A stretch of 64,000 nucleotides of DNA from Bifidobacterium pseudolongum subsp. globosum (GTDB lineage Bacteria > Actinomycetota > Actinomycetes > Actinomycetales > Bifidobacteriaceae): the NCBI RefSeq assembly GCF_004155535.1, contig NZ_RYUH01000010.1, positions 124,001-188,000 of the forward strand, given 5' to 3'. Below the pieces are notes generated by a model. That model was not told the DNA's origin and ran no database searches. It was given only the letters and a program-made list of their open reading frames with translations. The translations under genes and the position numbers were made by a program. Each line of letters opens with the position of its first letter. Within the stretch, counting starts at the first letter, position 1. Below are positions 54,911 through 63,072 of this stretch, one piece after another.

Positions 54911-57223
54911 CTATTCGGTGATGAGCTGGTAGGGGCTGATGGTGCGGATCGGGGTGGCGAAGCCCAGGGCGAGCGCGCCTTGCACGGCGGTCAGGGCGAG
55001 CGCAGCGGCTATGGGCAGCAGGGCTGGGTGGTCGAATTGGCTGCGCATGACGCCCACTGTCGCGAACAGCGCGTCGGTCACGGGCCGCGCGGCCATGCCC
55101 GCGACGAGCGCGCCGAGGACGGCGCCGGCCGCGGTGGCGGGCATGAGTGCTGCGGCGATCTGGCGCATGAGCTGTCCGCTGGTGTAGCCGAGGGCTTTGA
55201 GTATACCGAAACGGCGGCGTTCGCGCACAATCGTGGACCGGATGACCATCATCAGCACCAGCCCCGTCAGGCCGATTGCGAGGATGAGCATGGCGAGGCT
55301 GACGGCCGACATGATCGATCCGTACATCTGTTGGCTCGTGTCACGCATGCGTTCCATGTCGGTGGTGTGCGTCACGAGGTCGGCGCACGTGCTTTCGATC
55401 GCACGGATGACGTGTGCGGTGTCGGCCCCGTCGCAGTACACGTAGAGCGTGTGCGGACTGTATGCGAAGTCCGGGTCGAGGCGCGTATAGCCGGCGTTGG
55501 TCAGTTCGCAGACGGTGCCGCCGTCGTTGACGCTCTGGATGTAGCCCACGACGGTGTAGCTGAGCGCGGCGCCGCCGTGGCTCACCTTGACTTTCGAGCC
55601 GATTGTATGCGCGTCGGCGAGCGCCGATCCCACGGCGATCTCATGCGCGGTGGCGGGGTGGTTGCCTTCGTACCGGATGTCGTTGCGCGTGGCGTCGAAG
55701 TCGTCGCTCACGAAGGCGGGCATTTGGGTGCCGGCGATGCCGACGCGCGCCGTGGTGTATGCGATCACGTTCTGTACGCCACGGATCGCGCGGATGCGTT
55801 GCGCGGCCTCGGCGTTGCCCCCTGCGGCTGGTGTGGCGATGACCTGCGGCGTCTCCGTGGACAGCGTGTTGTACAGGTTGCCGGGTGTGACCGCGGCGTT
55901 GTAGGCGAGCGTCGCGGCGAAGCTGACGAGCAGCGTCATCAGGAACGCCATGCACCCCACGAGCAGGTTGCGCGCAGGGGACGCGGCGGCCTGCTGCAGG
56001 CTGACCGCCGTGCGCGCACTGCCCGGCATGCGGTTGAGTGGGCGCATCGCGTGGCGCCGGCCTCGCGCGTCCGTGCCGCGGATCGCTTCGATCGGCTGCA
56101 GTGCGCGCAAGGAACGTACGCCGATCCACGCGAACAGCAGTGTGACGCCAGCGAGCGCGGCGATGGTGATGGCCCAGGCGCGCATGTCGGCCTGCGCATG
56201 GAACGTGAAGCCGGCCTGCAGCGCGATCAGCGAGCCGATCGCCGGTGTGGCGAGCGTGGACAGGGCGAGTCCAATTACCGTGGCGCCCACGCACACGAGC
56301 AGATACGGCGCCATCATCGCGCGCGAGATCATCGCACCGGTGTAGCCGAGCGCCTTGAGCACGCCCATGTCGGTGCGGTCGGTCTCCACGATGTTGCGGA
56401 TGTGGAATGTGCACAGTGCGAGGCTGACGATGGTGACGAGCACGGCGAACACCACGAGGATGAGGATGATGAGCTGGCTGACCATCATGCGGGTCGCGCG
56501 CACGCTGCTGGCGTCGATCGCCGCGGCCACGGGCGTGCCCGCTTGCGCGAGCGCCCGCTCGAGGCGTGAGCGCACGGCGCGTGGGTCGGCACCGGCGTCC
56601 ACGCGCACCGCATATTCGGTCATGCGTGATTCCGGATGGTCGCGCTCGAGCTGCGCGAAGCGCGCGGCCGGGGCGCTGAAGGCGAGGATCTGCGATCCGG
56701 CGTTGCCGAATTCCATCTCTTCGACCACACCGGCGATGCGGAACGACTCGTCATGGCCGGCCAGTTGCAGTTCGATCCGGTCCCCCGGCGCGAACTGCCC
56801 GAACCGCGCCGTGTACTGCGCGATATAAAGGTCGCCGCTGTCGCCCGATGTCGCCAACACGCGCGTCTGGTTGAGTGTGCGCGGCGCGTCGGCGTCGGCG
56901 ATCATCGTGCGGATGGCGAAATCGGTGCCGCGGAAATCATGGATCTGCGTGTCCATGAGCAGCACGTCGTGGGGCTCGACGGCCGCGACACCAGTGGTGT
57001 GGTCGATCACGTCGCGCACATCGGCAGTGGCGGCTGTACGCGGCACCACGATGTCCACGTCCGCGGTGTGCAGTTCGTCCGCGAGCGCGGTGTAGCGCGG
57101 GCCGACGGTGAACAACAGGGTGAGTGCGGAGCCCAACATGCAGGCGGCGATGAGGATGATCACGCCGAATCCGAGGAAGGTCCCCTTGTTGCGGCGCCAT
57201 TGGTGCAGGGCGAGTGTGCGCAT
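54911..57223 (-). CDS. FtsX-type ABC transporter permease
   Basis: A 770-residue permease of the MacB/FtsX class. It has an N-terminal helix and a large extracellular domain, then a first FtsX block (helices around residues 255-400, with DMGVLKALGYTGAMI), a second extracellular domain, and a second FtsX block (FGILKALGYTSGQLM) at the C-terminus, plus a membrane segment between. Such permeases act in antibiotic-peptide resistance or in lipoprotein or cell-wall processing rather than in nutrient import. The ATG at 57223 lies four bases after the ATPase stop. Confidence 0.9.
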   Translation of the reverse strand: MRTLALHQWRRNKGTFLGFGVIILIAACMLGSALTLLFTVGPRYTALADELHTADVDIVVPRTAATADVRDVIDHTTGVAAVEPHDVLLMDTQIHDFRGTDFAIRTMIADADAPRTLNQTRVLATSGDSGDLYIAQYTARFGQFAPGDRIELQLAGHDESFRIAGVVEEMEFGNAGSQILAFSAPAARFAQLERDHPESRMTEYAVRVDAGADPRAVRSRLERALAQAGTPVAAAIDASSVRATRMMVSQLIILILVVFAVLVTIVSLALCTFHIRNIVETDRTDMGVLKALGYTGAMISRAMMAPYLLVCVGATVIGLALSTLATPAIGSLIALQAGFTFHAQADMRAWAITIAALAGVTLLFAWIGVRSLRALQPIEAIRGTDARGRRHAMRPLNRMPGSARTAVSLQQAAASPARNLLVGCMAFLMTLLVSFAATLAYNAAVTPGNLYNTLSTETPQVIATPAAGGNAEAAQRIRAIRGVQNVIAYTTARVGIAGTQMPAFVSDDFDATRNDIRYEGNHPATAHEIAVGSALADAHTIGSKVKVSHGGAALSYTVVGYIQSVNDGGTVCELTNAGYTRLDPDFAYSPHTLYVYCDGADTAHVIRAIESTCADLVTHTTDMERMRDTSQQMYGSIMSAVSLAMLILAIGLTGLVLMMVIRSTIVRERRRFGILKALGYTSGQLMRQIAAALMPATAAGAVLGALVAGMAARPVTDALFATVGVMRSQFDHPALLPIAAALALTAVQGALALGFATPIRTISPYQLITE

Positions 57224-57227
57224 CGGG

Positions 57228-58013
57228 TCACCACCCCATCTCGTTGAGGAACACGGCGAGCGTGTGTTCGCGCTCACCGTACGGTTCTCCGCCGTCCCAT
57301 GCGCCGAGCGTGCATTCGCCGGCGATCGCGCCGTCGCGCAGGTACAGCACACGGTTGGCGCGCAGGGCGCTGTGCCGGTCGTGGGTGACCATGACGATGC
57401 TTTGCCCGTTGGCGTGCAGTGTGCAGAACACGTCGAGCACCGCCTGGGAGTTGTGTGAGTTGAGCGCGCCGGTCGGCTCGTCGGCGAACACGAGTTCGGG
57501 GGCGTTGATCAGGGCGCGCACGATGCTCGCGCGCTGGGCCTCGCCGCCGGAGACCTGTGCGCTCGTGCGCGCCTGGGCGCGTTCGTCGAGGTGCACGAGC
57601 GAGAACAGTTCGCGCGCTTTGGTGGTGATGCGCGGCTTGGAGCGCATCGTGAGCGCACCGGCAACGATCACGTTGTCGATGAGACTCATGCGTTCGAGCA
57701 GCTGGTGTTGTTGGAACACGAAGCCGCAGTGCGCGCGGCGGAACACGGCGAGCGCGTCGTCGCGCATGTCGGTGATGGTTTCGCCGTCGAACTTGATGGT
57801 GCCGGCGGTGGGGCGCTCCAGACCGGCGAGCGCGTAGAGCAGGGTCGATTTGCCCGCGCCGGAGGGGCCCATGATCGCGGTGAAGTCGCCGCGGCGGATG
57901 TCCACGTCGAGTCCGTTGAGCACGGTCTGTTCACGGTCGGCCGTACGGAACGATTGGGTCAATCCGCGGGCGCTGATGATTGCGGTGCCGGTCGGCGGGT
58001 GGCTGTGTGCCAT
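57228..58013 (-). CDS. ABC transporter ATP-binding protein
   Basis: A 261-residue ATPase of the MacB/LolD type that partners the FtsX permease encoded next. Walker A GPSGAGKST is at 49-57, the signature is VSGGEAQRASI and Walker B is LVFADEPTGALN; the Q-loop reads FVFQQHQLLER. GAGGAG lies eight bases before the ATG at 58013; a longer frame back to 58130 would cross the palindrome at 58107-58178 and is not supported. It is the first gene of a three-gene unit with the permease and the XRE regulator. Confidence 0.92.
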   Translation of the reverse strand: MAHSHPPTGTAIISARGLTQSFRTADREQTVLNGLDVDIRRGDFTAIMGPSGAGKSTLLYALAGLERPTAGTIKFDGETITDMRDDALAVFRRAHCGFVFQQHQLLERMSLIDNVIVAGALTMRSKPRITTKARELFSLVHLDERAQARTSAQVSGGEAQRASIVRALINAPELVFADEPTGALNSHNSQAVLDVFCTLHANGQSIVMVTHDRHSALRANRVLYLRDGAIAGECTLGAWDGGEPYGEREHTLAVFLNEMGW

Positions 58014-58106
58014 GGTGGCTGCTCCTCGATGGTCAGGGCGGCGGCCGGGTGGCGCCGCGTCGATGAGGCCACCGTACGGGGTGGGTCCGGTGCCCACAAG
58101 CAACGA

Positions 58107-58178
58107 ACGCCGACACCACGGGATTTCCATGCTACGTTCCGTAGCATCGGCGGAATTCCAACGATGTGGTGTCGGCGT
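58107..58178. terminator. Nested inverted repeat between surface protein and ABC operon
   Basis: Outer arms of 13 bp (58107-58119 and 58166-58178) enclose a partly paired region and an inner perfect 8-bp stem with a 3-nt loop (ATGCTACG 58129-58136, CGTAGCAT 58140-58147). It lies just after the surface-protein stop and about 95 bp before the ABC ATPase start, both on the minus strand. It could be a terminator for the first, an operator or leader structure for the second, or both. Confidence 0.6.
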
Positions 58179-58208
58179 GTTGTGTGGTTGCCCGGTGTGG
58201 GGCGGCCG

Positions 58209-60995
58209 TCAGGCGCGCTTGCGCTTGAAGGTGATCATCGCGCCTCCGGCCGCGATCGCGGTGGCTGCGGCCACCAATAGGGCGATGGCCGAGGCGCCGG
58301 TGGACGCGAGGTCGACCGACTGCTGGCTGCCGCCCGCCTGGGTGCCGCTGCCGGTGGAGCCCGGCTCGGTGCCGCCCGTGTCATTGCCGTCCGGATCCGC
58401 CGGCGAGTCCGGCCCCTCGTCGCCGGTGCCCGGTGTATCCGGCGCGGCATCGATGCGCTCGAACTGGGCCTCGACGTAGACACTGTGCGCGGGCATGGCG
58501 AAGGTGTTGTCGTCGGCGATGACCGCACCGCCTTGATTCACCTTCCATCCGGCGAAGCGGTAGCCGTCATCGGGTGTGGCGGTCAGTGTGACCGTGGCGC
58601 CGGGCGCCACGTCGGCCGTCTTGTCCGCGGACGCGGTGCCACCCTCCCCCGTGCTCACATGCACGGGGAACAGCGTGTTCGCCACACGCCACAGCTGGGT
58701 GCCGTAGAACGGGTTCGCCGTGCCGATGAGCATGTAGTCGTCGGTGTTGCTAAAGATGCGCAGGCCATGGTTGAAGGGGTCGCCGAACCCGTCGTCGGCC
58801 ACGGTCTCGACTTTCACGCCGCCTTGCGCGTCCTCGCTGATCTCGAACAGGTTGAAGCCGCGCTTCGACTTGGCCAGGTACGGCAGGGACTTGAAGAACG
58901 CCTGCATGTTCTGCTTGGAGGCGAGCTTGAGGAGCGTCTCGTAGAGCTTCTTGAGGCTCTCGGGGACCTTCGGCAGCGCGGTGAGCGCGGCGAGCATGTC
59001 ACCGTAGGCGTCCACGAATTCCTCAGATGCCCGCTCGTCCAGCTGCGGCGTCAGGGAGCCCAGCGCGCTGTTGATGGCGAACAGTTCCCCTGCGGTGTTG
59101 GCGTCGTCAAGGCTTTCCGGCACGATGCTGCCGTCCTTGATGCCCTTGACAAGCGATTCGCGCTGGGCGTCGGTCAGGGTGACCTCCTCCTGGGCATCGC
59201 CGCCGGCATCGGTCTGGGCGGGGGCGTCCGCGGCGGCGCGCTCGCTCGCCTGCTGGCATGCCCAATCGACAAGCGCGTCCGGATTGTCCGCCGACGGACG
59301 CACGGAACGGGTGCGCGAGAACGTGGCGGCGTCATCGCGCTTGAGCACGATCTCAAGGAACGCGCGCAGATGCTGCACCGTCGTCTTCCACTCCTGCGCG
59401 CTCATGTGCAGGATGTCGCCGTTGGTGAATTGGGCGATCGGCTCGAGCAGCGTCGTCGTGTTCATCGTCGACAGGTACATCTTGCCTTCGTGCACGGCGG
59501 TCTGCCACGTGTACTGGTTCATGTTGTTGCCGTAGCCGCTGCCCAGGCCGGTGCTGCCACCGTCGGGGAAGGTCTCGTTGGCGTCGCCCACGAGCATCTC
59601 GACGTTCTCGTTGGCGTCCATGCGGTACAGGTTGATCGACTGCTCGAGGTTCGTGGCCTGGGTCATGAAGTCCATGTTCATCGCGAATCCCTGCAGCGCA
59701 CTCGACACATCGTTGTAATCGCCGATGTAGAGGTGGTCGCCGAAGACCTGCAGCGTGCAGGCGCCTGCGCTCACACGGCTGGCGTCGAGGCCGTAGGTGT
59801 ATGTGGCGCCCTTGGCGATGTCTCCGACGAGCGGGCGCCAGCTCCAGTCGGCTTTGTTCGTCGCATCGCCGTTGTTCTCGCCCACATAGATGGCGAAGGA
59901 ACGCAGTGTGCCGGTCTGCTCGTTGCGCGTGTCCGCGTTGCCGGTGCACACCACGACGTAGAGCTTGCCGTTGAATTCGAGCACCTGGTAGATGCCACCA
60001 CCGCCATTGACGTCGGAGCGATGGATCGCCGGCAGGTTGTCGAAGCTCGCCATGTCTGCGATCACCTTGTATGACCCGGGGACCGACGGCGTGTTCGACG
60101 CCACCAGATAGGCCGCGCCGTTGCCGTTCGCGTCGACCTTGAGGTCGCCTGCGATCAGCGTGTCCTTGAACGAACCGATCGCGCGCGTGGAGGTGAACAC
60201 GTTCTGCTTGACGAGCGCGCGGAACCCCTCCGTGTCCACACTGTTGTGCACGAGCGTGAGCTTGTCGCCGTCGGCCGGGTCGATCTCGTAGATGCACGGG
60301 AAGCCGTTCTGCATCGCGATGGCGGTCTGGATCTCGCGCTGGTCGAGGTCCGGGTTCGCCGTGTCCATGACCATGCCCTCGAAATAGAGCTTGCCGTTCA
60401 TCTCGAACGCGCTGCGGAACGTGGGGATGATGCCCTTGCCGCCTTCAATGCCCGCGCTCTTGGACATGAGGATCTTCGTCTCGCCGGTCTTCACATTGAA
60501 CTTGAACAGCACACCGCCGGCGCTCTTGCCGTCGGGCTCGCCCAGATACATGTGTCCTGCGTACATCGTCTGCATGAGGTTCTTCGCCGCTTCGGCAGAC
60601 ATGCCCATGTTGGACGCCATGCCATGGCTCAGGATCGCCTGCACGCCAAGGCCACCGTACATGGTGCCGATGTACACCCAATCGCCATGGGATGCGGCGG
60701 CGTAGCTGTAGGACTGGCCGCGGTCGCCCTGCCCCTTGTCTGATTCCGTGATCTTGCCATCGCCGATGTAATCGACGACGCCGTCGGCTGCGCGCAATCC
60801 GCCCTGTGGATGGCTGACTTTCTCGAAGCGCATGCCGTTGCCGTTGAGTGCGTTGTAGGCGTTGAGCACGGAGTCACCGAGCGAGTCCCGTTCGACCGCG
60901 TGCGCTGCGCCGACGCCCCCGCATGTCAGTGTGGCGCACGCCGTGATGGCGCCGATCGCCGCGGTGAGTTTTTGCCTGAAGGCCTTCGTATTCAT
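58209..60995 (-). CDS. Secreted cell-wall protein with propeller-like repeats and LASTG tail
   Basis: A 928-residue exported protein of unknown function. A signal peptide (cleavage after AHA, residue 33) is followed by a region with seven short repeats of the form hGxhYhGT at 103-111, 199-207, 276-284, 341-349, 418-426, 502-510 and 751-759. They are spaced like blades of a beta-propeller, except for a helix-rich insertion at about 530-740. Residues 776-845 resemble the InlB B-repeat-like domain (PF18998): DGYRFAGWKVN. A Pro/Gly/Thr/Asp linker leads to LASTG (896-900), a hydrophobic stretch and KRKRA, as in sortase substrates. GGAG lies four bases before the ATG at 60995. Confidence 0.88.
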   Translation of the reverse strand: MNTKAFRQKLTAAIGAITACATLTCGGVGAAHAVERDSLGDSVLNAYNALNGNGMRFEKVSHPQGGLRAADGVVDYIGDGKITESDKGQGDRGQSYSYAAASHGDWVYIGTMYGGLGVQAILSHGMASNMGMSAEAAKNLMQTMYAGHMYLGEPDGKSAGGVLFKFNVKTGETKILMSKSAGIEGGKGIIPTFRSAFEMNGKLYFEGMVMDTANPDLDQREIQTAIAMQNGFPCIYEIDPADGDKLTLVHNSVDTEGFRALVKQNVFTSTRAIGSFKDTLIAGDLKVDANGNGAAYLVASNTPSVPGSYKVIADMASFDNLPAIHRSDVNGGGGIYQVLEFNGKLYVVVCTGNADTRNEQTGTLRSFAIYVGENNGDATNKADWSWRPLVGDIAKGATYTYGLDASRVSAGACTLQVFGDHLYIGDYNDVSSALQGFAMNMDFMTQATNLEQSINLYRMDANENVEMLVGDANETFPDGGSTGLGSGYGNNMNQYTWQTAVHEGKMYLSTMNTTTLLEPIAQFTNGDILHMSAQEWKTTVQHLRAFLEIVLKRDDAATFSRTRSVRPSADNPDALVDWACQQASERAAADAPAQTDAGGDAQEEVTLTDAQRESLVKGIKDGSIVPESLDDANTAGELFAINSALGSLTPQLDERASEEFVDAYGDMLAALTALPKVPESLKKLYETLLKLASKQNMQAFFKSLPYLAKSKRGFNLFEISEDAQGGVKVETVADDGFGDPFNHGLRIFSNTDDYMLIGTANPFYGTQLWRVANTLFPVHVSTGEGGTASADKTADVAPGATVTLTATPDDGYRFAGWKVNQGGAVIADDNTFAMPAHSVYVEAQFERIDAAPDTPGTGDEGPDSPADPDGNDTGGTEPGSTGSGTQAGGSQQSVDLASTGASAIALLVAAATAIAAGGAMITFKRKRA

Positions 60996-61163
60996 CTATC
61001 TCCCTAATCGATGTGCTGCGGGCATCGCTGATGCCATCGCAACCACATGGTTATATACGACATTCCCGCTACCGTTGACCAGTATACAATATCGCGACTA
61101 GCGAATTATATGTGCCTCCGTTTCCACGACACCACCGCCTTCACCAAACCACCACGAATACGG
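60996..61163. other. Upstream region of the surface-protein gene
   Basis: This AT-rich stretch should hold the surface-protein promoter (minus strand). TATACT and TATATA hexamers are present, but no -35 stands out. I see no gene in it. Confidence 0.35.
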
Positions 61164-61202
61164 CAGTGCGGCCGGTGCTTTCGATACGCACCGGCCGCAC
61201 TG
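61164..61202 (-). terminator. Terminator of the GH13 lipoprotein gene, 15-bp stem
   Basis: Perfect arms CAGTGCGGCCGGTGC (61164-61178) and its complement (61188-61202) with a 9-nt loop, 18 bp downstream of the gene's stop on the minus strand. Confidence 0.7.
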
Positions 61203-61220
61203 TGGAGGCGATCCGCAAGG

Positions 61221-62861
61221 TCAGTCCTGCTGTGGCGTGCTCGGATCGACCGCCACGGGAGACGACGGATGTGCCTTGGCCGTGGCCCCCGCGTACAGCG
61301 CCACCGCGGATCGCGCGGGGATGGACGTGCTCACCTTCCCCTTGCGCACGCGCACCGTCTGCGAGCAGTCCTGCACTGCGTAGACATTGCAGTATTCGCC
61401 GTCTGGCATCGAGGTCTCGAATTCCACACTGGCCTCCTCGTCACCGCCATTCATCGCGATGAATCCCTTGCCTGTGCGCGAGAAGGCGATGACAGCGGGA
61501 TCCTCACCTTCCTGCCAATGGTCCACGGCGGTGCCGTGCACATAGTTGTGGAATGCGATCATGCCGCGCGTGGGCGTCCACCGCTGCTCGCAATTCCATG
61601 GGCCGTCGTTCATGGCGCACGCCTCGTTGAAATTCACGTCGGGCACGCTCGTCTCGGTGGCGCCTGGCGCGCCCGCGTCGTTGTCGGTGAACCGGTAGTC
61701 GGAGATCAGCCGGGGCGTGCCGTAGTCGTAGGCGAGCGAAAACGCGTTCGCGAGCGCGAAGGCGGCGCCGTTCTTATACGACAACGCTTGGCCGTTGCGT
61801 TCGGTGTCCCAGTTCGTCACGAACACGTTCGCCTTGTCGGTCGGGATCGCGTAAGGATTGCGTTTGGTGTCGCCAAGGCGCTCGCGCAGGTCCGACAATG
61901 CGTTGAGTGAACCGGGCACATTCGATTTCATAGCACCGGCGAACGCGAATTGGGTCACGGTGCCGGTGTCGAAGTAGTTGGAGGGCTGGATGCCCTTGGC
62001 CTCACCGGCGTTGCCGATGACCTCCTGGATCCAGTAGATGTCTTGTTCCGGCACTTCGATCTTCTTCGCCATCGCCTGTTTGAGGGCCTTCACGTCTTCG
62101 GCATCGATGTGTTTGACGGCGTCCATGCGGAAGCCCCGCACGCCAATACGGTAGAGTTTGGCCAGATAATCCGATTGCAGGTCGCGCACTTTGGCGCTGG
62201 ATGAGTCGAAGTCCCACATGCCGCTCAACCGGCCCTGCTGCACTTCATCCTGATCGCGGTAGTTGCTGATCGATGCGCCGTTGTTGTAGTCATGGAAATC
62301 ATGGCTGTTCACGCCTTCGGGGTGTTGCCCCTCGTTGCCGGTGAACCCGGGGTAGCTTCCGGTGCCCGGGTTGTACCGGGTGCCGGCCACACCGGTGAGT
62401 TCCTTGTTCTCCCCCGCCCCGGTCGTCTGGTTGAGCACGACATCGGCGATGATATCAACCCCGGCCGCTGAGCATTCCTCGATCATGTGGGCGAGCTCCT
62501 TCTCGGTGCCGAGTTTGGAGTCAAGCCTGTAGCTCACCGGTTGGTATGAGGTCCACCATTGGGTGCCGCGGATCGATTCCTGCGGCGGCGAGATCTCCAC
62601 GTAGGCCACTCCGGCAGGACCATAGGTCTGTGTGCATTCGCGGGCGATGGAATTCCATGGTTGCTGGAACGCGATCACCTCCACATCGGTTTTGCGGGGC
62701 AATGCCGTGCTGCCTGTGTCGGTATGACCGCATGCGGCTAGCGGTGCGAGCACCAACGCCATGCCGGCGCATGCGGCACACGCCCGGACCACTGTGTGGC
62801 GCACTGTGCCAACGGGCCCACGCAGTATGGATGGTGCGGTGTGAGGTGTCCTCGTTGTCAT
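61221..62861 (-). CDS. GH13 alpha-amylase-like lipoprotein
   Basis: A 546-residue glycoside hydrolase family 13 protein with a lipoprotein signal: a hydrophobic stretch and lipobox LAAC, giving Cys44 as the lipidated residue. Region II GFRMDAVKH (nucleophile Asp247) and region III with Glu280 are intact, and the QWWTSYQPVSY segment is typical of secreted actinobacterial alpha-amylases. Region I reads DVVLNQ and region IV FVTNWDTER (Asp352), so the usual active-site histidines are Gln145 and Trp351; see findings. It lies between the propeller protein and the pullulanase on the same strand, which suggests starch or glycogen breakdown. ATG at 62861 follows GGAAGGA. Confidence 0.87.
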   Translation of the reverse strand: MTTRTPHTAPSILRGPVGTVRHTVVRACAACAGMALVLAPLAACGHTDTGSTALPRKTDVEVIAFQQPWNSIARECTQTYGPAGVAYVEISPPQESIRGTQWWTSYQPVSYRLDSKLGTEKELAHMIEECSAAGVDIIADVVLNQTTGAGENKELTGVAGTRYNPGTGSYPGFTGNEGQHPEGVNSHDFHDYNNGASISNYRDQDEVQQGRLSGMWDFDSSSAKVRDLQSDYLAKLYRIGVRGFRMDAVKHIDAEDVKALKQAMAKKIEVPEQDIYWIQEVIGNAGEAKGIQPSNYFDTGTVTQFAFAGAMKSNVPGSLNALSDLRERLGDTKRNPYAIPTDKANVFVTNWDTERNGQALSYKNGAAFALANAFSLAYDYGTPRLISDYRFTDNDAGAPGATETSVPDVNFNEACAMNDGPWNCEQRWTPTRGMIAFHNYVHGTAVDHWQEGEDPAVIAFSRTGKGFIAMNGGDEEASVEFETSMPDGEYCNVYAVQDCSQTVRVRKGKVSTSIPARSAVALYAGATAKAHPSSPVAVDPSTPQQD

Positions 62862-62995
62862 CGGACCGTTGTCCTTCCTTCTCAATCATCACCCGGGCCG
62901 GCGGCGGCGCGGGCGCTCGTTCCCACTGTAATCGCCGATGGCGCGGCGCAACGCCGTTGGTTCGCGTGACATGCATATGTGCGCCGATAATGCGC

Positions 62996-63025
62996 GAGGA
63001 GGATGCCTTGTGGGGCATCCTCCTC
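62996..63025 (-). terminator. Terminator of the pullulanase gene, 12-bp stem
   Basis: GAGGAGGATGCC (62996-63007) pairs with GGCATCCTCCTC (63014-63025) around a 6-nt loop, downstream of the pullulanase stop on the minus strand. Between it and 62861 lies the probable GH13 promoter region, with a TACAGT hexamer at plus 62925-62930. Confidence 0.65.
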
Positions 63026-63072
63026 GGTATTCAGCTGATGCGCGCCGTTATGGCGCCTGCACCGTTGCCGTC

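Noticed and set aside
50495..56569. A plus-strand open frame of 2024 codons opposite the L,D-transpeptidase, pyrG, the XRE gene and the permease
   Set aside because: It is antisense to four well-supported genes, rich in His/Arg/Asp/Val as expected for the complement of GC-rich codons, and shows no domain. It is a shadow frame.
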